From the NCBI GenBank assembly GCA_021778415.1, contig JAJYCL010000013.1:1-64000 (forward strand): a stretch of 64,000 nt of DNA. The letters are read 5' to 3'. The notes under the pieces were generated by a model that was given only the letters and a program-made list of their open reading frames with translations, did no database searches and was not told the origin of the DNA. The translations under genes were made by a program, and so were the position numbers. Shown in pieces: positions 42,018 through 50,495 of the stretch (its first letter is position 1; the number at the start of each line of letters is the position of its first letter). This stretch comes from a bacterium (GTDB lineage Bacteria; Vulcanimicrobiota; Vulcanimicrobiia; Vulcanimicrobiales; Vulcanimicrobiaceae).

Positions 42018-43841
42018 CTAATCGTTGAGTTGCAAGACCGCCATAAAGGCCTCTTGCGGCAACTCGACGCGGCCGACGCGCTTCATGCGTTCTTTTCCGA
42101 CTTTTTGCTTCTCTAGGAGTTTGCGTTTGCGGGAAATATCGCCACCATAGCATTTCGCCAACACGTTCTTCCGCATGGCCGCAACGGTTTCACGCGCAAC
42201 GATCTTCCCACCGATAGAGGCTTGAATTGGCACTTCGAACATCTGACGCGGAATGAGTTCTTTGAGCTTCTCGGCGAGCGCGCGACCGCGAAACGCCGCT
42301 TTATCGCGAGCGACAATGAACGAGAGGGCATCGACCACCTCGCCGTTGAGCATGATCTCCAGCTTGACCAGATCGCCGGCGCGATAGCCGACGATTTCAT
42401 AATCGAGCGACGCGTAGCCTTTGGTGCGCGATTTCAGTTGGTCGAAGAAATCGACAATGACTTCGATGAGCGGCATCTCATACGTGAGAATGACGCGTCC
42501 GTCATGCAGATACTCCATGTTATCGAGGGTACCGCGTCGCGCTTGCGTCAATTCCATAATGCCGCCGACATATTCCGGCGGCGCGATGATCGTCGCCTTA
42601 ACGTACGGCTCTTCCATCAATGAAATGAGGTTACTGGCCGGCATTTTCGACGGATTGTCGATGAGTTCGACTTCGCCATTGGTCTTGGTCACGCGGAAAA
42701 CAACCGATGGCGATGTAGCGATCAGATCAAGGTTGTAATTGCGCTCCAATCGCTCTTGGACGATCTCCATGTGCAAGAGGCCGAGGAAGCCGCAACGGAA
42801 ACCAAAGCCAAGCGCAATCGACGTTTCCGGTTCGTAGATGAGCGCCGCGTCATTGAGTTTCAGTTTCTCAAGCGCATCGCGCAGGTCGTCGTAATTGGCG
42901 CCCTCGTTTGGATAGAGGCCGCAATAGACCATGGGAATGGCCTTGCGATAGCCGGGAAGCGGAACGTGAGCGGCATTCACCGATCCCGTGATCGTATCGC
43001 CGACGTCGATATCGCCGAGCGATTTGACATTCGCAATGACGTAGCCGACCTGCCCGAGGCCAAGCCGTTTCGTCGGAACCATCTGCGGTGAAAAGATGCC
43101 CGCTTCAGTACATTCATAGACGCGCTCATGCGCCATCGACATAAATTTGGTGCCAGCTTTTAGCTCGCCGTCGACGACGCGAACGTAGGAAACGACACCA
43201 CGATAGGCGTCGAACTGCGCGTTAAATACGAGCGCCCGAAGGTGATCGTTATGTCCCTTCGGGGCTGGAACGCGAGCGACAATCGCTTCGAGAATTTCTT
43301 CGATCCCGATGCCATTTTTTGCACTGGCAAGAATACACTCGGAACGTTCGATGATGAGGGATTCCTCAACGTCGCCCATGACGCGTTCAGGATCGGCAGC
43401 CGGGAGATCAATTTTGTTGATCACCGGGATAATGGTCAAATTATGTTCGAGCGCGAGATGATAGTTCGCTAATGTTTGCGCTTCGATGCCTTGAGCCGCA
43501 TCGATAATCAGAATAGCGCCCTCGCAGGCAGCAAGAGAGCGAGACACTTCATATGAAAAATCGACATGCCCCGGCGTATCGATCAAATTGAGTTGATAGG
43601 TTTGCCCGTCCTTCGCCGTGTAAGAGAGCGTAACGGGATGCATTTTGATCGTGATCCCACGCTCACGCTCGAGATCCATTGCATCGAGCATTTGGTCTTC
43701 CATTTGCCGTAATGCAATCGTCTTGGTAAATTCCAAAAGGCGATCGGAAAGCGTCGTCTTTCCATGATCGATATGCGCAATGATGCAGAAATTGCGAATG
43801 TGCGTTGCCGTCTGCAACGCATGCGGGTTTTCCGATTTCAT
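42018..43841 (-). CDS. lepA: Elongation factor 4 (LepA)
   Basis: A translational GTPase that helps ribosomes with stalled or late-initiation states. The 607-aa protein has G1 HIDHGKTT (about residues 21-28), G3 DTPGH, G4 NKID, an EF-G-like domain 2, and the LepA-specific C-terminal domain with [18 protein letters not shown]. Length fits the family. It follows yggT by 17 bases and leads rdgB. Confidence 0.97.
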   Translation of the reverse strand: MKSENPHALQTATHIRNFCIIAHIDHGKTTLSDRLLEFTKTIALRQMEDQMLDAMDLERERGITIKMHPVTLSYTAKDGQTYQLNLIDTPGHVDFSYEVSRSLAACEGAILIIDAAQGIEAQTLANYHLALEHNLTIIPVINKIDLPAADPERVMGDVEESLIIERSECILASAKNGIGIEEILEAIVARVPAPKGHNDHLRALVFNAQFDAYRGVVSYVRVVDGELKAGTKFMSMAHERVYECTEAGIFSPQMVPTKRLGLGQVGYVIANVKSLGDIDVGDTITGSVNAAHVPLPGYRKAIPMVYCGLYPNEGANYDDLRDALEKLKLNDAALIYEPETSIALGFGFRCGFLGLLHMEIVQERLERNYNLDLIATSPSVVFRVTKTNGEVELIDNPSKMPASNLISLMEEPYVKATIIAPPEYVGGIMELTQARRGTLDNMEYLHDGRVILTYEMPLIEVIVDFFDQLKSRTKGYASLDYEIVGYRAGDLVKLEIMLNGEVVDALSFIVARDKAAFRGRALAEKLKELIPRQMFEVPIQASIGGKIVARETVAAMRKNVLAKCYGGDISRKRKLLEKQKVGKERMKRVGRVELPQEAFMAVLQLND

Positions 43842-43858
43842 ACGGCTCGCTTACGGAG

Positions 43859-44137
43859 CTAAAATGCCGGCGCGCAGGCGTGCAGCATAAACGTGTAAAT
43901 CATCGGACGGACGACGAGTTGCAAAACCAGCAGCAATACCAAAAACGCCACATCGAGACCACCCAGCGGCGGAATGACGCGTCGAATCGGCATAAGAACG
44001 GGCTCGATGAGCATTCCCAAATAGCGAACCCAGGCGCCGCGTAGATCCGGTATCCATGATACGATGGCATAGACGAAGAGAATGATCGTGTAGACAGTTA
44101 CTGCCTTGGAAAGAATATCGCCGAGGAGACAGAGCAC
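43859..44137 (-). CDS. YggT-family membrane protein
   Basis: A 92-aa two-helix membrane protein of the YggT/YlmG family, with the signature YAIVSWIPD (about residues 24-32), EPVLMPIRRVIPPLGGLD (about 45-62) and a second helix after it. Homologues act in osmoadaptation or division-site membrane organisation; a precise role is not established. The start is GTG at 44135-44137. It lies between the M23 peptidase and lepA. Confidence 0.9.
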   Translation of the reverse strand: MLCLLGDILSKAVTVYTIILFVYAIVSWIPDLRGAWVRYLGMLIEPVLMPIRRVIPPLGGLDVAFLVLLLVLQLVVRPMIYTFMLHACAPAF

Positions 44138-44161
44138 GTGGAGACCCCTTAGAACAAAAAG

Positions 44162-45079
44162 TTACAGTGCAGCCAGGACGTTGGCTGGAACGCCGTTGAG
44201 ATACGGCGTCGGATCGATGGCGACACCATTGAGCATAATCTGATAATGCAAATGTGGTCCGGTCGCAAAGCCCGTCGCACCGGCATGGCCGATCACTTCG
44301 CCCTTGTAGACATGTTGGCCGACGCTCACGAGCGCTACTTCAAGATGAGCGTACCAGGTGTGATACCCGTTGCCGTGATCGATATCGATTTTGAGGCCGT
44401 AGCCGCCGTCATAGGATGCCGCGACAATCGTGCCGGCTGCCGATGCACGAACCGGCGTTCCATAATCTGCAGCGATATCGACGCCTTCGTGAAATTCGAC
44501 ATCCGGATACGAACGATAGCAAAAACATCCGATCACCGGCGCGCCTTCAACGGGATCGATCGACGGAATTGCGGCAAGTGCGGATGCCCGACGAGCGGCT
44601 TCTTCACGACGCATGTTGAGGGCAATGAGCGCCGCCGAATGAATTTTCTTGGAAAGCGCTGCGGTTTGCGCCGATTGGCGCGACAGGACGTTTAGGCGCG
44701 CTTCAACATCGGAGAGCGAACGCGCATGCGGGACGGAGCGCGACGTGTGCGTAAGCCCGCGAGGCGGCGTCACTTTGACGCCAATAAGCTTCTGGATTTC
44801 GGAGTTTTCGCGCTGGAGGTGTGAGAGTTGCGCTTGAAGAGCCGTCGCCGTGTGATCGATCTTGGAAATCCGCGATTGCTCAGCCGTGGCCTGCGTGCGA
44901 AACTGGGCAACTTGCGCATGGGCCCGAGCAACTTGCACGCTGGCGAATAACAATGATCCGAATATGATGATGGCCAGGCTCGAGGCCGCGATGATAATGT
45001 GATTGCGAGCTAAGGCGAAGCGATGAACGGTCTCACCGCGATGCGGGACAATCTTAATATAGTAGCGTTCTTTTAACAT
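44162..45079 (-). CDS. Membrane-anchored M23 metallopeptidase
   Basis: A 305-aa LytM/M23 peptidase, either a wall endopeptidase or a degenerate activator. One membrane helix (about residues 28-50) is followed by a coiled coil (about 55-95), then the M23 domain (about 180-300). Zinc ligands are visible: H and D in FHEGVDIAADYG, and HLHYQI near 285; HTWYAHLE carries a further active-site His. The set appears complete, so it is likely active. It follows the DUF4446 gene by three bases. Confidence 0.92.
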   Translation of the reverse strand: MLKERYYIKIVPHRGETVHRFALARNHIIIAASSLAIIIFGSLLFASVQVARAHAQVAQFRTQATAEQSRISKIDHTATALQAQLSHLQRENSEIQKLIGVKVTPPRGLTHTSRSVPHARSLSDVEARLNVLSRQSAQTAALSKKIHSAALIALNMRREEAARRASALAAIPSIDPVEGAPVIGCFCYRSYPDVEFHEGVDIAADYGTPVRASAAGTIVAASYDGGYGLKIDIDHGNGYHTWYAHLEVALVSVGQHVYKGEVIGHAGATGFATGPHLHYQIMLNGVAIDPTPYLNGVPANVLAAL

Positions 45080-45082
45080 CTC

Positions 45083-45583
45083 TCACGACATTCCAGAACT
45101 CTTCGCGCGTTCGATCGCTTGGAGTTCTTCTTGCGAAGCGTTAGCTAGAGGAGCGTACTTGGCGACCGCTTTTCCATAGGTGCGGGTATCGGTCCGTGAG
45201 TAAATCGACGAGATGACAACCCCGTCTCCCTCACGATTGAGGAGCGCCAGTGCGTACGACAGATCCGATTTTGTATCGTCAAAAGCATCGTACCGGACAA
45301 ATCCCGCGCGCGAGAGATCCCGGTTCGAGCGTTTTTCCAGTTCGGCTATGCGACTCTCCAGACCCTCTATCGCGACTTTTGTCGCTTGCAGCTCCGACTC
45401 GATGCCGGAAAGACGGCTTTGGGCACCGTGATCGCCGCCGCCTAAAAGTGAGTCATGAGCGGCAAGGGTCGATCCGAGACGTTTTTGCGCGCCTCGCACG
45501 ATGACAAAGTGATAGATTGCCACGACGATAAGGGTGCCGAGGAACGCTCCCGCGGCGGCGATGTAACCAGACGTCGTCTCCAT
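45083..45583 (-). CDS. DUF4446-family membrane protein
   Basis: A 166-aa protein with one N-terminal helix (about residues 6-27), a coiled coil (about 55-88) and the family motif RYDAFDDTKSDLSYALALL (about 97-115) before a VVISSIYSR stretch. The function of DUF4446 is unknown. It occurs near wall and division genes in several phyla. Here it precedes the M23 peptidase at three bases, so the two are one unit. The SRP RNA gene is 45 bases upstream. Confidence 0.9.
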   Translation of the reverse strand: METTSGYIAAAGAFLGTLIVVAIYHFVIVRGAQKRLGSTLAAHDSLLGGGDHGAQSRLSGIESELQATKVAIEGLESRIAELEKRSNRDLSRAGFVRYDAFDDTKSDLSYALALLNREGDGVVISSIYSRTDTRTYGKAVAKYAPLANASQEELQAIERAKSSGMS

Positions 45584-45627
45584 GCGTCACTCCGAGGCTT
45601 CAAGGTAAGTGATAGGACCACGATAGA

Positions 45628-45740
45628 GGCCGGGGAGTTCGCGGCACCCGTAAGTGACCGCGGACCGTTGCTTCCTTCCGGACCTGGCGGGGTTGGCGGG
45701 TTTACGCCGCGCGAAGCCCGACCCCCATCGAGGCCGGGCC
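45628..45740 (-). ncRNA. ffs: Signal recognition particle RNA, small bacterial type
   Basis: The minus strand has the conserved domain IV core CCAGGTCCGGAAGGAAGCA (symmetric and asymmetric loops with GGAA tetraloop) closed by CCGCCAACCCCGCC and ACGGTCCGCGG. The distal helix pairs GCGGCGTAAACCC-type strands with complements near the 3' end. The ends are set by the outer pairing GGGGGTC/AACTCCCC, about 110 nt. A -10-like TATGAT lies at 45741-45746 on the minus strand. Confidence 0.92.
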
Positions 45741-45752
45741 ATCATACCATGC

Positions 45753-45793
45753 CCCTCCAAGGCCAACGCTATGGCAGCGGTCGCCTTGGAGGG
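45753..45793. other. Hairpin between secreted-protein gene and SRP RNA
   Basis: CCCTCCAAGGC (45753-45763) pairs perfectly with GCCTTGGAGGG (45783-45793) around 19 bases. No T-run follows on the minus strand, so termination of the upstream gene is uncertain. The hairpin also overlaps the region where the SRP RNA -35 box should be. Confidence 0.5.
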
Positions 45794-45804
45794 CACTGCC
45801 GGTG

Positions 45805-46848
45805 CTATTTCTTGGTGAACCCTGGGGGGATCTCGAAGAGCGGGATGATCTCTTCTTTCGTCAGCCAGTGAATGTTGCCGCGCTCCATGACCATCGTCGG
45901 ATGCGCGCCGGCTGCGCCACCGCGCCCACCCATCATCGCGCCGGTATCGAAGGACATGGCCCGATAAAAGGCCAGGAGCGTGTGGTTGCCCATCATGGGG
46001 CGACCTTGCATGTGCATGCGAGGCTTACATCCGCCGATGCTTGGCGATCCGCCGGCGAAATTCGGGGTTCGATTGGCGACTTTCGGAAGCGGACAATAGG
46101 CCCGCGGCTTGACGATTCCGGAAATATATTCGACTTGCGTCATTTTGGAATCGCCGTTGTGACAGGATCCCGTAGCGTTCGTCGTCGCCATTTCCATCAC
46201 CGAAGAGGTTCCGTGGGTGAGATAGCCTTCGAGCGTTTTCGGACCGAGTGAGGTCGACGTTGCTTTCATCGTCATATCGGCCGTCCCGGGTTTGTTATAT
46301 TGGGCCGCTCTGCCGCTGATCATCGGATTTCCACCGCTCGGCGTTGTATCGATGCACGGCGTGGTATCGGAGATCGTGTAGGTCTTTGCCTTGAGATCGA
46401 GTGTGATGTATTGATGCAGATCACACTTGGTGATGACCGCCGTTTCTTTGACCGGGTCATCCGTTCGCACCCAATTCCGATAGAACGTGTGCCGCGAAAG
46501 CGTCCCCAACTTCATCATCGCAAACATGTCACTCGGATTCATGCCCCCGGGCATATGCCCGGCCATAATGCCGCCAAGCATCCCCCCGAAGCCGCGATGA
46601 GGCTTCGGCGTCGGTTGCGTTGCTTGGTTTTTGGCCGCATCCATGATGGCCTGATAATCTTGCGAAAACGCTCCGGGCGGAGCGGGCGTCCCGCCGCCGA
46701 ACGGCATGCGGTCGATTTGATCATATTGCAAATACAGCGGAGTCTTGGTCGGTTTGGGCCTCGGAGCGGCTGCGAGTGTCGCCGTGTGTGGCCAGATCGC
46801 TGCAACCGCGAGAAGTCCGATACCGAACGATGCAAGAGAGAAGCGCAC
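45805..46848 (-). CDS. Exported Met/Gly-rich protein, unknown function
   Basis: The start is the GTG at 46846-46848 because AAGGAGGAAA lies a few bases upstream, within an in-frame extension. The 347-aa product has a signal peptide (about residues 1-28). A Gly/Met-rich segment follows (GFGGMLGGIMAGHMPGGMN, about 87-105), then a beta-rich domain with four or more Cys (CDLHQY, DTTPCID, GSCHNGDS, CPLPK), suggesting disulfides. Late in the protein a second Met/Gly cluster appears (GRPMMGNH, GAMMGGRGGAAGA). No family is recognised; metal or heme contact through Met/His is conceivable. Confidence 0.65.
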   Translation of the reverse strand: MRFSLASFGIGLLAVAAIWPHTATLAAAPRPKPTKTPLYLQYDQIDRMPFGGGTPAPPGAFSQDYQAIMDAAKNQATQPTPKPHRGFGGMLGGIMAGHMPGGMNPSDMFAMMKLGTLSRHTFYRNWVRTDDPVKETAVITKCDLHQYITLDLKAKTYTISDTTPCIDTTPSGGNPMISGRAAQYNKPGTADMTMKATSTSLGPKTLEGYLTHGTSSVMEMATTNATGSCHNGDSKMTQVEYISGIVKPRAYCPLPKVANRTPNFAGGSPSIGGCKPRMHMQGRPMMGNHTLLAFYRAMSFDTGAMMGGRGGAAGAHPTMVMERGNIHWLTKEEIIPLFEIPPGFTKK

Positions 46849-46919
46849 GAAAATTTCCTCCTTCGGCTCGGGAGTAGTAAGTGCAAGAACCATTGGGTAT
46901 ACAGCGAACGGACCCTGCC

Positions 46920-47126
46920 ATGAGTGATGTCACCATTAAAGTTCGCGAGAGCGGCCCGTATCTAGTAAAGGGTCCAGTCACCGTCACGGATGTCGATGGA
47001 ACACCGTACGTGATAACGGGCGAGAGTATTGCGCTTTGCCGCTGCGGACGTTCCGGCTCGAAGCCGTTTTGCGATGGCAGTCATCGCGATGTCTTTGTTG
47101 CCACCGAACGCGCACCGCACGCCTAA
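46920..47126 (+). CDS. CDGSH iron-sulfur protein
   Basis: A 68-aa protein with a single CDGSH domain: C-R-C (CRCGRSGSKPFCDGSHRDVF, about residues 41-60). This binds a [2Fe-2S] cluster by three Cys and one His. The segment before it (IKVRESGPYLVKGPVTVTD) is the usual beta part. ATG at 46920 is used; an in-frame start further upstream would overlap the divergent gene. It lies three bases before homogentisate dioxygenase, so they are co-transcribed, perhaps supplying redox or iron balance to that Fe(II) enzyme (inference). Confidence 0.88.
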   Translation: MSDVTIKVRESGPYLVKGPVTVTDVDGTPYVITGESIALCRCGRSGSKPFCDGSHRDVFVATERAPHA

Positions 47127-47129
47127 CCG

Positions 47130-48284
47130 ATGCCAGTCTACGTCAGGGCCGGCCAGCTTCCGCCAAAACGCCACATCCAATTTCGTAACGGCGCCGGTAC
47201 GCTCTACAGCGAAGAATTACTTTCGACCAAGGGCTTCGAATCGGTCTACTCGCTGCTGTATCACGAGCATCCACCGACGGCTATTTCCGATGTGCGTCCG
47301 TGGAAGCGTTCGTCATACGCACTGGTACCCAACGAGCCGTTGCGCAACCGACATTTTTTCACGACGCGCGCACCCCACGGCAGCGATGCCATCGACGCTC
47401 GCGTCCCAATGCTCGGCAACGACGACATCCTCATCTCTATCGCCGAGTTCACCGATGCGATGGACTATTTCTATCGCAACGTCGGTGGTGATGAGTTACT
47501 CTTCGTCCACTCCGGATCGGGAACGTTACAAACGCCGTTCGGCAATCTCGATTACCGCCCGCACGATTATCTCATCATTCCATCGGGGACGACCTATCGT
47601 GTCGTGCCCGCCGAGCAAACACGAATGCTCGTCCATGAATGTCGTGGCATGGTCAAAGTACCGCGAAAATACCGTAACGAATTCGGTCAGTTGGAAGAAC
47701 ACGCTCCGTATTACGAACGCGATTTTCGAGCCCCGGTGTTGCAGGCCCCGATAACCGAGCGCGGAGCCTTTGAAATTCGCGTCGCGCATTCCGGGCGAAA
47801 TGCCATTCACATCGCGCAATTCCATCCGTGCGATGTCGTCGGCTGGGATGGCTATTGTTATCCCTACGCCTTTAATGTCGATGATTTTGCGCCCATTGTC
47901 GGGCAACTGCACCAGCCGCCGCCCGTCCACGCAACGTTCGAATCGCCCGGCGCGGCGTTTTGCGCGTTTGTTCCGCGGCTCTTCGATTTTCATCCGCTTG
48001 CGGTGCCGATTCCCTATAATCATGCCTCCGTCGATTGCGACGAAGTCCTTTATTACGTGAGCGGTAATTTCATGAGCCGTCGCGGCATACTTGAAGGATC
48101 GATCACCTTACATGCCGCCGGGGCAACGCACGGTCCTCAACCCGGTGCCATCGAATCGTCGCTTGATAAAAACTCAACCGACGAACTCGCCGTGATGGTC
48201 GATACGTTTGCTCCGCTACTCATTGCCCAGCCGGCCATCGCCTGCGAAGATGAGGCGTATTTCCGTTCGTGGATGGTGCCTTAA
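47130..48284 (+). CDS. hmgA: Homogentisate 1,2-dioxygenase
   Basis: Opens homogentisate to maleylacetoacetate with O2 at a mononuclear Fe(II) site. The 384-aa cupin-type protein is somewhat shorter than the animal form (about 445). DYFYRNVGGDELLFVHSGSG lies near residue 120, PYNHASVDCDEVLYYVSG carries the His/Glu iron ligands (about 296-313) and a third His is in GATHGPQPG near 332. It overlaps the convergent fumarylacetoacetase stop within TTAA. Confidence 0.93.
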   Translation: MPVYVRAGQLPPKRHIQFRNGAGTLYSEELLSTKGFESVYSLLYHEHPPTAISDVRPWKRSSYALVPNEPLRNRHFFTTRAPHGSDAIDARVPMLGNDDILISIAEFTDAMDYFYRNVGGDELLFVHSGSGTLQTPFGNLDYRPHDYLIIPSGTTYRVVPAEQTRMLVHECRGMVKVPRKYRNEFGQLEEHAPYYERDFRAPVLQAPITERGAFEIRVAHSGRNAIHIAQFHPCDVVGWDGYCYPYAFNVDDFAPIVGQLHQPPPVHATFESPGAAFCAFVPRLFDFHPLAVPIPYNHASVDCDEVLYYVSGNFMSRRGILEGSITLHAAGATHGPQPGAIESSLDKNSTDELAVMVDTFAPLLIAQPAIACEDEAYFRSWMVP

Positions 48285-49561
48285 CACGCGTCGCTAGGAA
48301 GTATTTCTCCCGTAGCGGAGCCGAATCCGATAGTTCGTTCACCCGATTTGCGACATGTTCCGGCGATGGTAATACGATCGCCGTCTTGCAGAAAGCTGCG
48401 TGTCTGCCCATCGGGTAGCGATAGCGGGCGCGTTCCATTCCAGCTTAATTCAATGAAACTGCCCAGAGAATCCGGCGTCGTTCCGCTGATCGTTCCCGAG
48501 GCAAAAAGATCCCCGGGCTCGGCAATTGCGCCATTTGCCGTCGCATGGGCCAATTGCTGAGCGAGATTCCAATACATCATCCCGTAATTCGTCCGCGATA
48601 CAACGTGAGGCGCCAGACCGCGGGCGCGCATTGCTTCGGATTGGATGGCAACGTCCAAAGCGATATCATAACTCCACGAATCATCGCAGGCGAGATACGC
48701 GAGTGGGGCGGGATCTTGTACCGGGCCACGCATGCGGAACGGTTCGAGCGCATCGAGCGTGACGATCCATGGGGAAATGGTTGTCGCAAACGATTTGCCT
48801 AAAAACGGCCCAAGCGGTTGATATTCCCATGCTTGGATATCACGCGCAGACCAGTCGTTGACCAACACCAAACCGAAGACGTGATCGCGCGCTGCGCCCG
48901 TCGGGATTCGTTGCCCCAATGCATTTGCCGGCCCGGTAAGAAAACCGATTTCAAGTTCGATATCCAAGCGTGCCGAGGGGCCAAACGTGGGCTCGGAAGC
49001 AGTTGGCAGTTTTCGTTGGCCGCATGGTCGACGAATCGGCGTCCCGTCAATGACGACGGTGGCGCTGCGTCCGTGATAGCCGATGGGCATCCAACGCCAA
49101 TTCGGCATCAGCGGATCGCCATCGGGGCGAAACAGTTTGCCAAGATTCGTCGCATGTTCGAGCGATGAGTAAAAATCGACATAATCGCCGATCTGAGTCG
49201 GCAAACGCATCGACACCTCACGCTGCACGACGAACATCGCGTGGTCATTAAGATCTCTTAACGCGGAATCGCCGTTCGTTTTCAATAGCTCGATAAGACG
49301 AGAGCGTAGGCCCGACCATACGCCGCGCCCGGCCGCTAAGAGCGGATTGAGCACGGGTGCATTGAGGATTTCACGTTCACAGACACCGTCGAGTAGACCG
49401 GCATTCGCGAGCGCCGCAAGATTGAGAATGCGATCGCCGATGGCTACGCCGATGGTATCGAGTCCGCCATCCGAAAAGACGCCGAAGGGAAGATTTTGGA
49501 TCGGAAAATGCGATTCCGGTAGGACCGGTAGCCAAGATTCTTCTTGCGATATGCTACTCAC
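48281..49561 (-). CDS. fahA: Fumarylacetoacetase
   Basis: Cuts fumarylacetoacetate to fumarate and acetoacetate, the last step of tyrosine breakdown. In the 426-aa protein the small N-terminal domain is followed by the catalytic beta roll with DYVDFYSSLEHATN (about residues 127-140), PIGYHGRSATVV, ELEIGFLTGP, LVNDWSARDIQAWEYQPLGPFLGKSF and SGTISG. Metal and active-site residues are in place. The GTG start at 49559-49561 overlaps the unknown gene's stop (GTGA), so the two are translationally coupled. It converges on hmgA. Confidence 0.95.
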   Translation of the reverse strand: MSSISQEESWLPVLPESHFPIQNLPFGVFSDGGLDTIGVAIGDRILNLAALANAGLLDGVCEREILNAPVLNPLLAAGRGVWSGLRSRLIELLKTNGDSALRDLNDHAMFVVQREVSMRLPTQIGDYVDFYSSLEHATNLGKLFRPDGDPLMPNWRWMPIGYHGRSATVVIDGTPIRRPCGQRKLPTASEPTFGPSARLDIELEIGFLTGPANALGQRIPTGAARDHVFGLVLVNDWSARDIQAWEYQPLGPFLGKSFATTISPWIVTLDALEPFRMRGPVQDPAPLAYLACDDSWSYDIALDVAIQSEAMRARGLAPHVVSRTNYGMMYWNLAQQLAHATANGAIAEPGDLFASGTISGTTPDSLGSFIELSWNGTRPLSLPDGQTRSFLQDGDRITIAGTCRKSGERTIGFGSATGEILPSDAC

Positions 49562-50427
49562 GCGGATTCCACCATTCCAAGAGTTTGAAGATCAGTGAGC
49601 GGTTCGCGGAAACTGCAGCTTCCGTACGATGTAAACGCCCCGGAGCGAACGTCCCGTAGTTCGCTCTGGGAAATCGTTTCCGTAGAAAACCGCAGGGTAT
49701 GGCCGTCGTAGGCAAAGGCCGATGCATCCTGAGATTCGAGGATTGAAATGATCGATTCCATTCGTCCTCCGCGACGGGCCAGCGTTGCGCCGACGAGCAT
49801 GTTGAGAAATCCGTGCATCGTGGCGCCATTATGCTCATCGCGAACGCCGCAAATGGGGTGATGCAATCCGGCCGTGGCCTTAAAGGCGATCCCTACTCGG
49901 GCAACTTCGACGAGAAATCGCGCCAGTTGCTCGCTCGACGGATAGGCCGTCGCCACCATCCCACCGCATCGCACCTTAGCCCCAAGACCGGCAGCATGGA
50001 CGCGATCCAAGCATTCCGGGAGCGACTCATCAAGACGCACCTCGCAGAATATCGGCATCGCGCCGATGTTGGAGCGTTCCGCGAGCGTCGCCAATCGCTC
50101 CGGGGAAATCGAGCATGATACCGGGATTTCGAAGGCCTCGACGTTCACGGAATCGCCGAGCGACGCAACCCGGGCAAAGGCGGCGGCAAACGCCGCTTCA
50201 TCATCGAGCCCGTCGAGAATCAGGCTTACGGGAAATCGTTGGGTGCCCTTGGCGGCGCAGAAAGCGCGCAGGGATGAGAGCGGGAGGATGAAGCGACCCA
50301 GCATCCAGGCCTGAGGCAACGTACGAAGCGCGGCATATTCTGCAATGGCAGGCTCCATGGCGAGCGTCGCAGGCGGAAACAGCCCGGCGTAGTCGATAAG
50401 TTGGGAGAACGCAACGGATTCATGCAT
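49558..50427 (-). CDS. Unknown protein coupled to fumarylacetoacetase
   Basis: A 289-aa protein from the ATG at 50425-50427; the longer frame would run into the HPPD upstream region. I do not recognise a named family. The pattern is alpha/beta: LIDYAGLFPPATLAMEPAI, RFPVSLILDGL, SVNVEAFEIPVS, GAMPIFCEVRLD, LGAKVRCGGMVATAYP, VGIAFKATAGLHHPI. The repeated strand-helix order and GIAFKATAGLHHPI recall a TIM barrel, with Lys and two His at a strand end. The GTGA overlap with fumarylacetoacetase and the absence of a maleylacetoacetate isomerase make a role in that pathway likely. Confidence 0.7.
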   Translation of the reverse strand: MHESVAFSQLIDYAGLFPPATLAMEPAIAEYAALRTLPQAWMLGRFILPLSSLRAFCAAKGTQRFPVSLILDGLDDEAAFAAAFARVASLGDSVNVEAFEIPVSCSISPERLATLAERSNIGAMPIFCEVRLDESLPECLDRVHAAGLGAKVRCGGMVATAYPSSEQLARFLVEVARVGIAFKATAGLHHPICGVRDEHNGATMHGFLNMLVGATLARRGGRMESIISILESQDASAFAYDGHTLRFSTETISQSELRDVRSGAFTSYGSCSFREPLTDLQTLGMVESA

Positions 50428-50495
50428 AACGAATGCGCGGCCGTTTCGCACGGTTGGACAGGGAGGCCTTCGAGGCGACGCCAATCCCGGACTTT

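Noticed and set aside
46849-46893. Longer start for the Met/Gly-rich protein at 46893
   Set aside because: The strong ribosome binding site AAGGAGGAAA just upstream of the GTG at 46848 sets the start.
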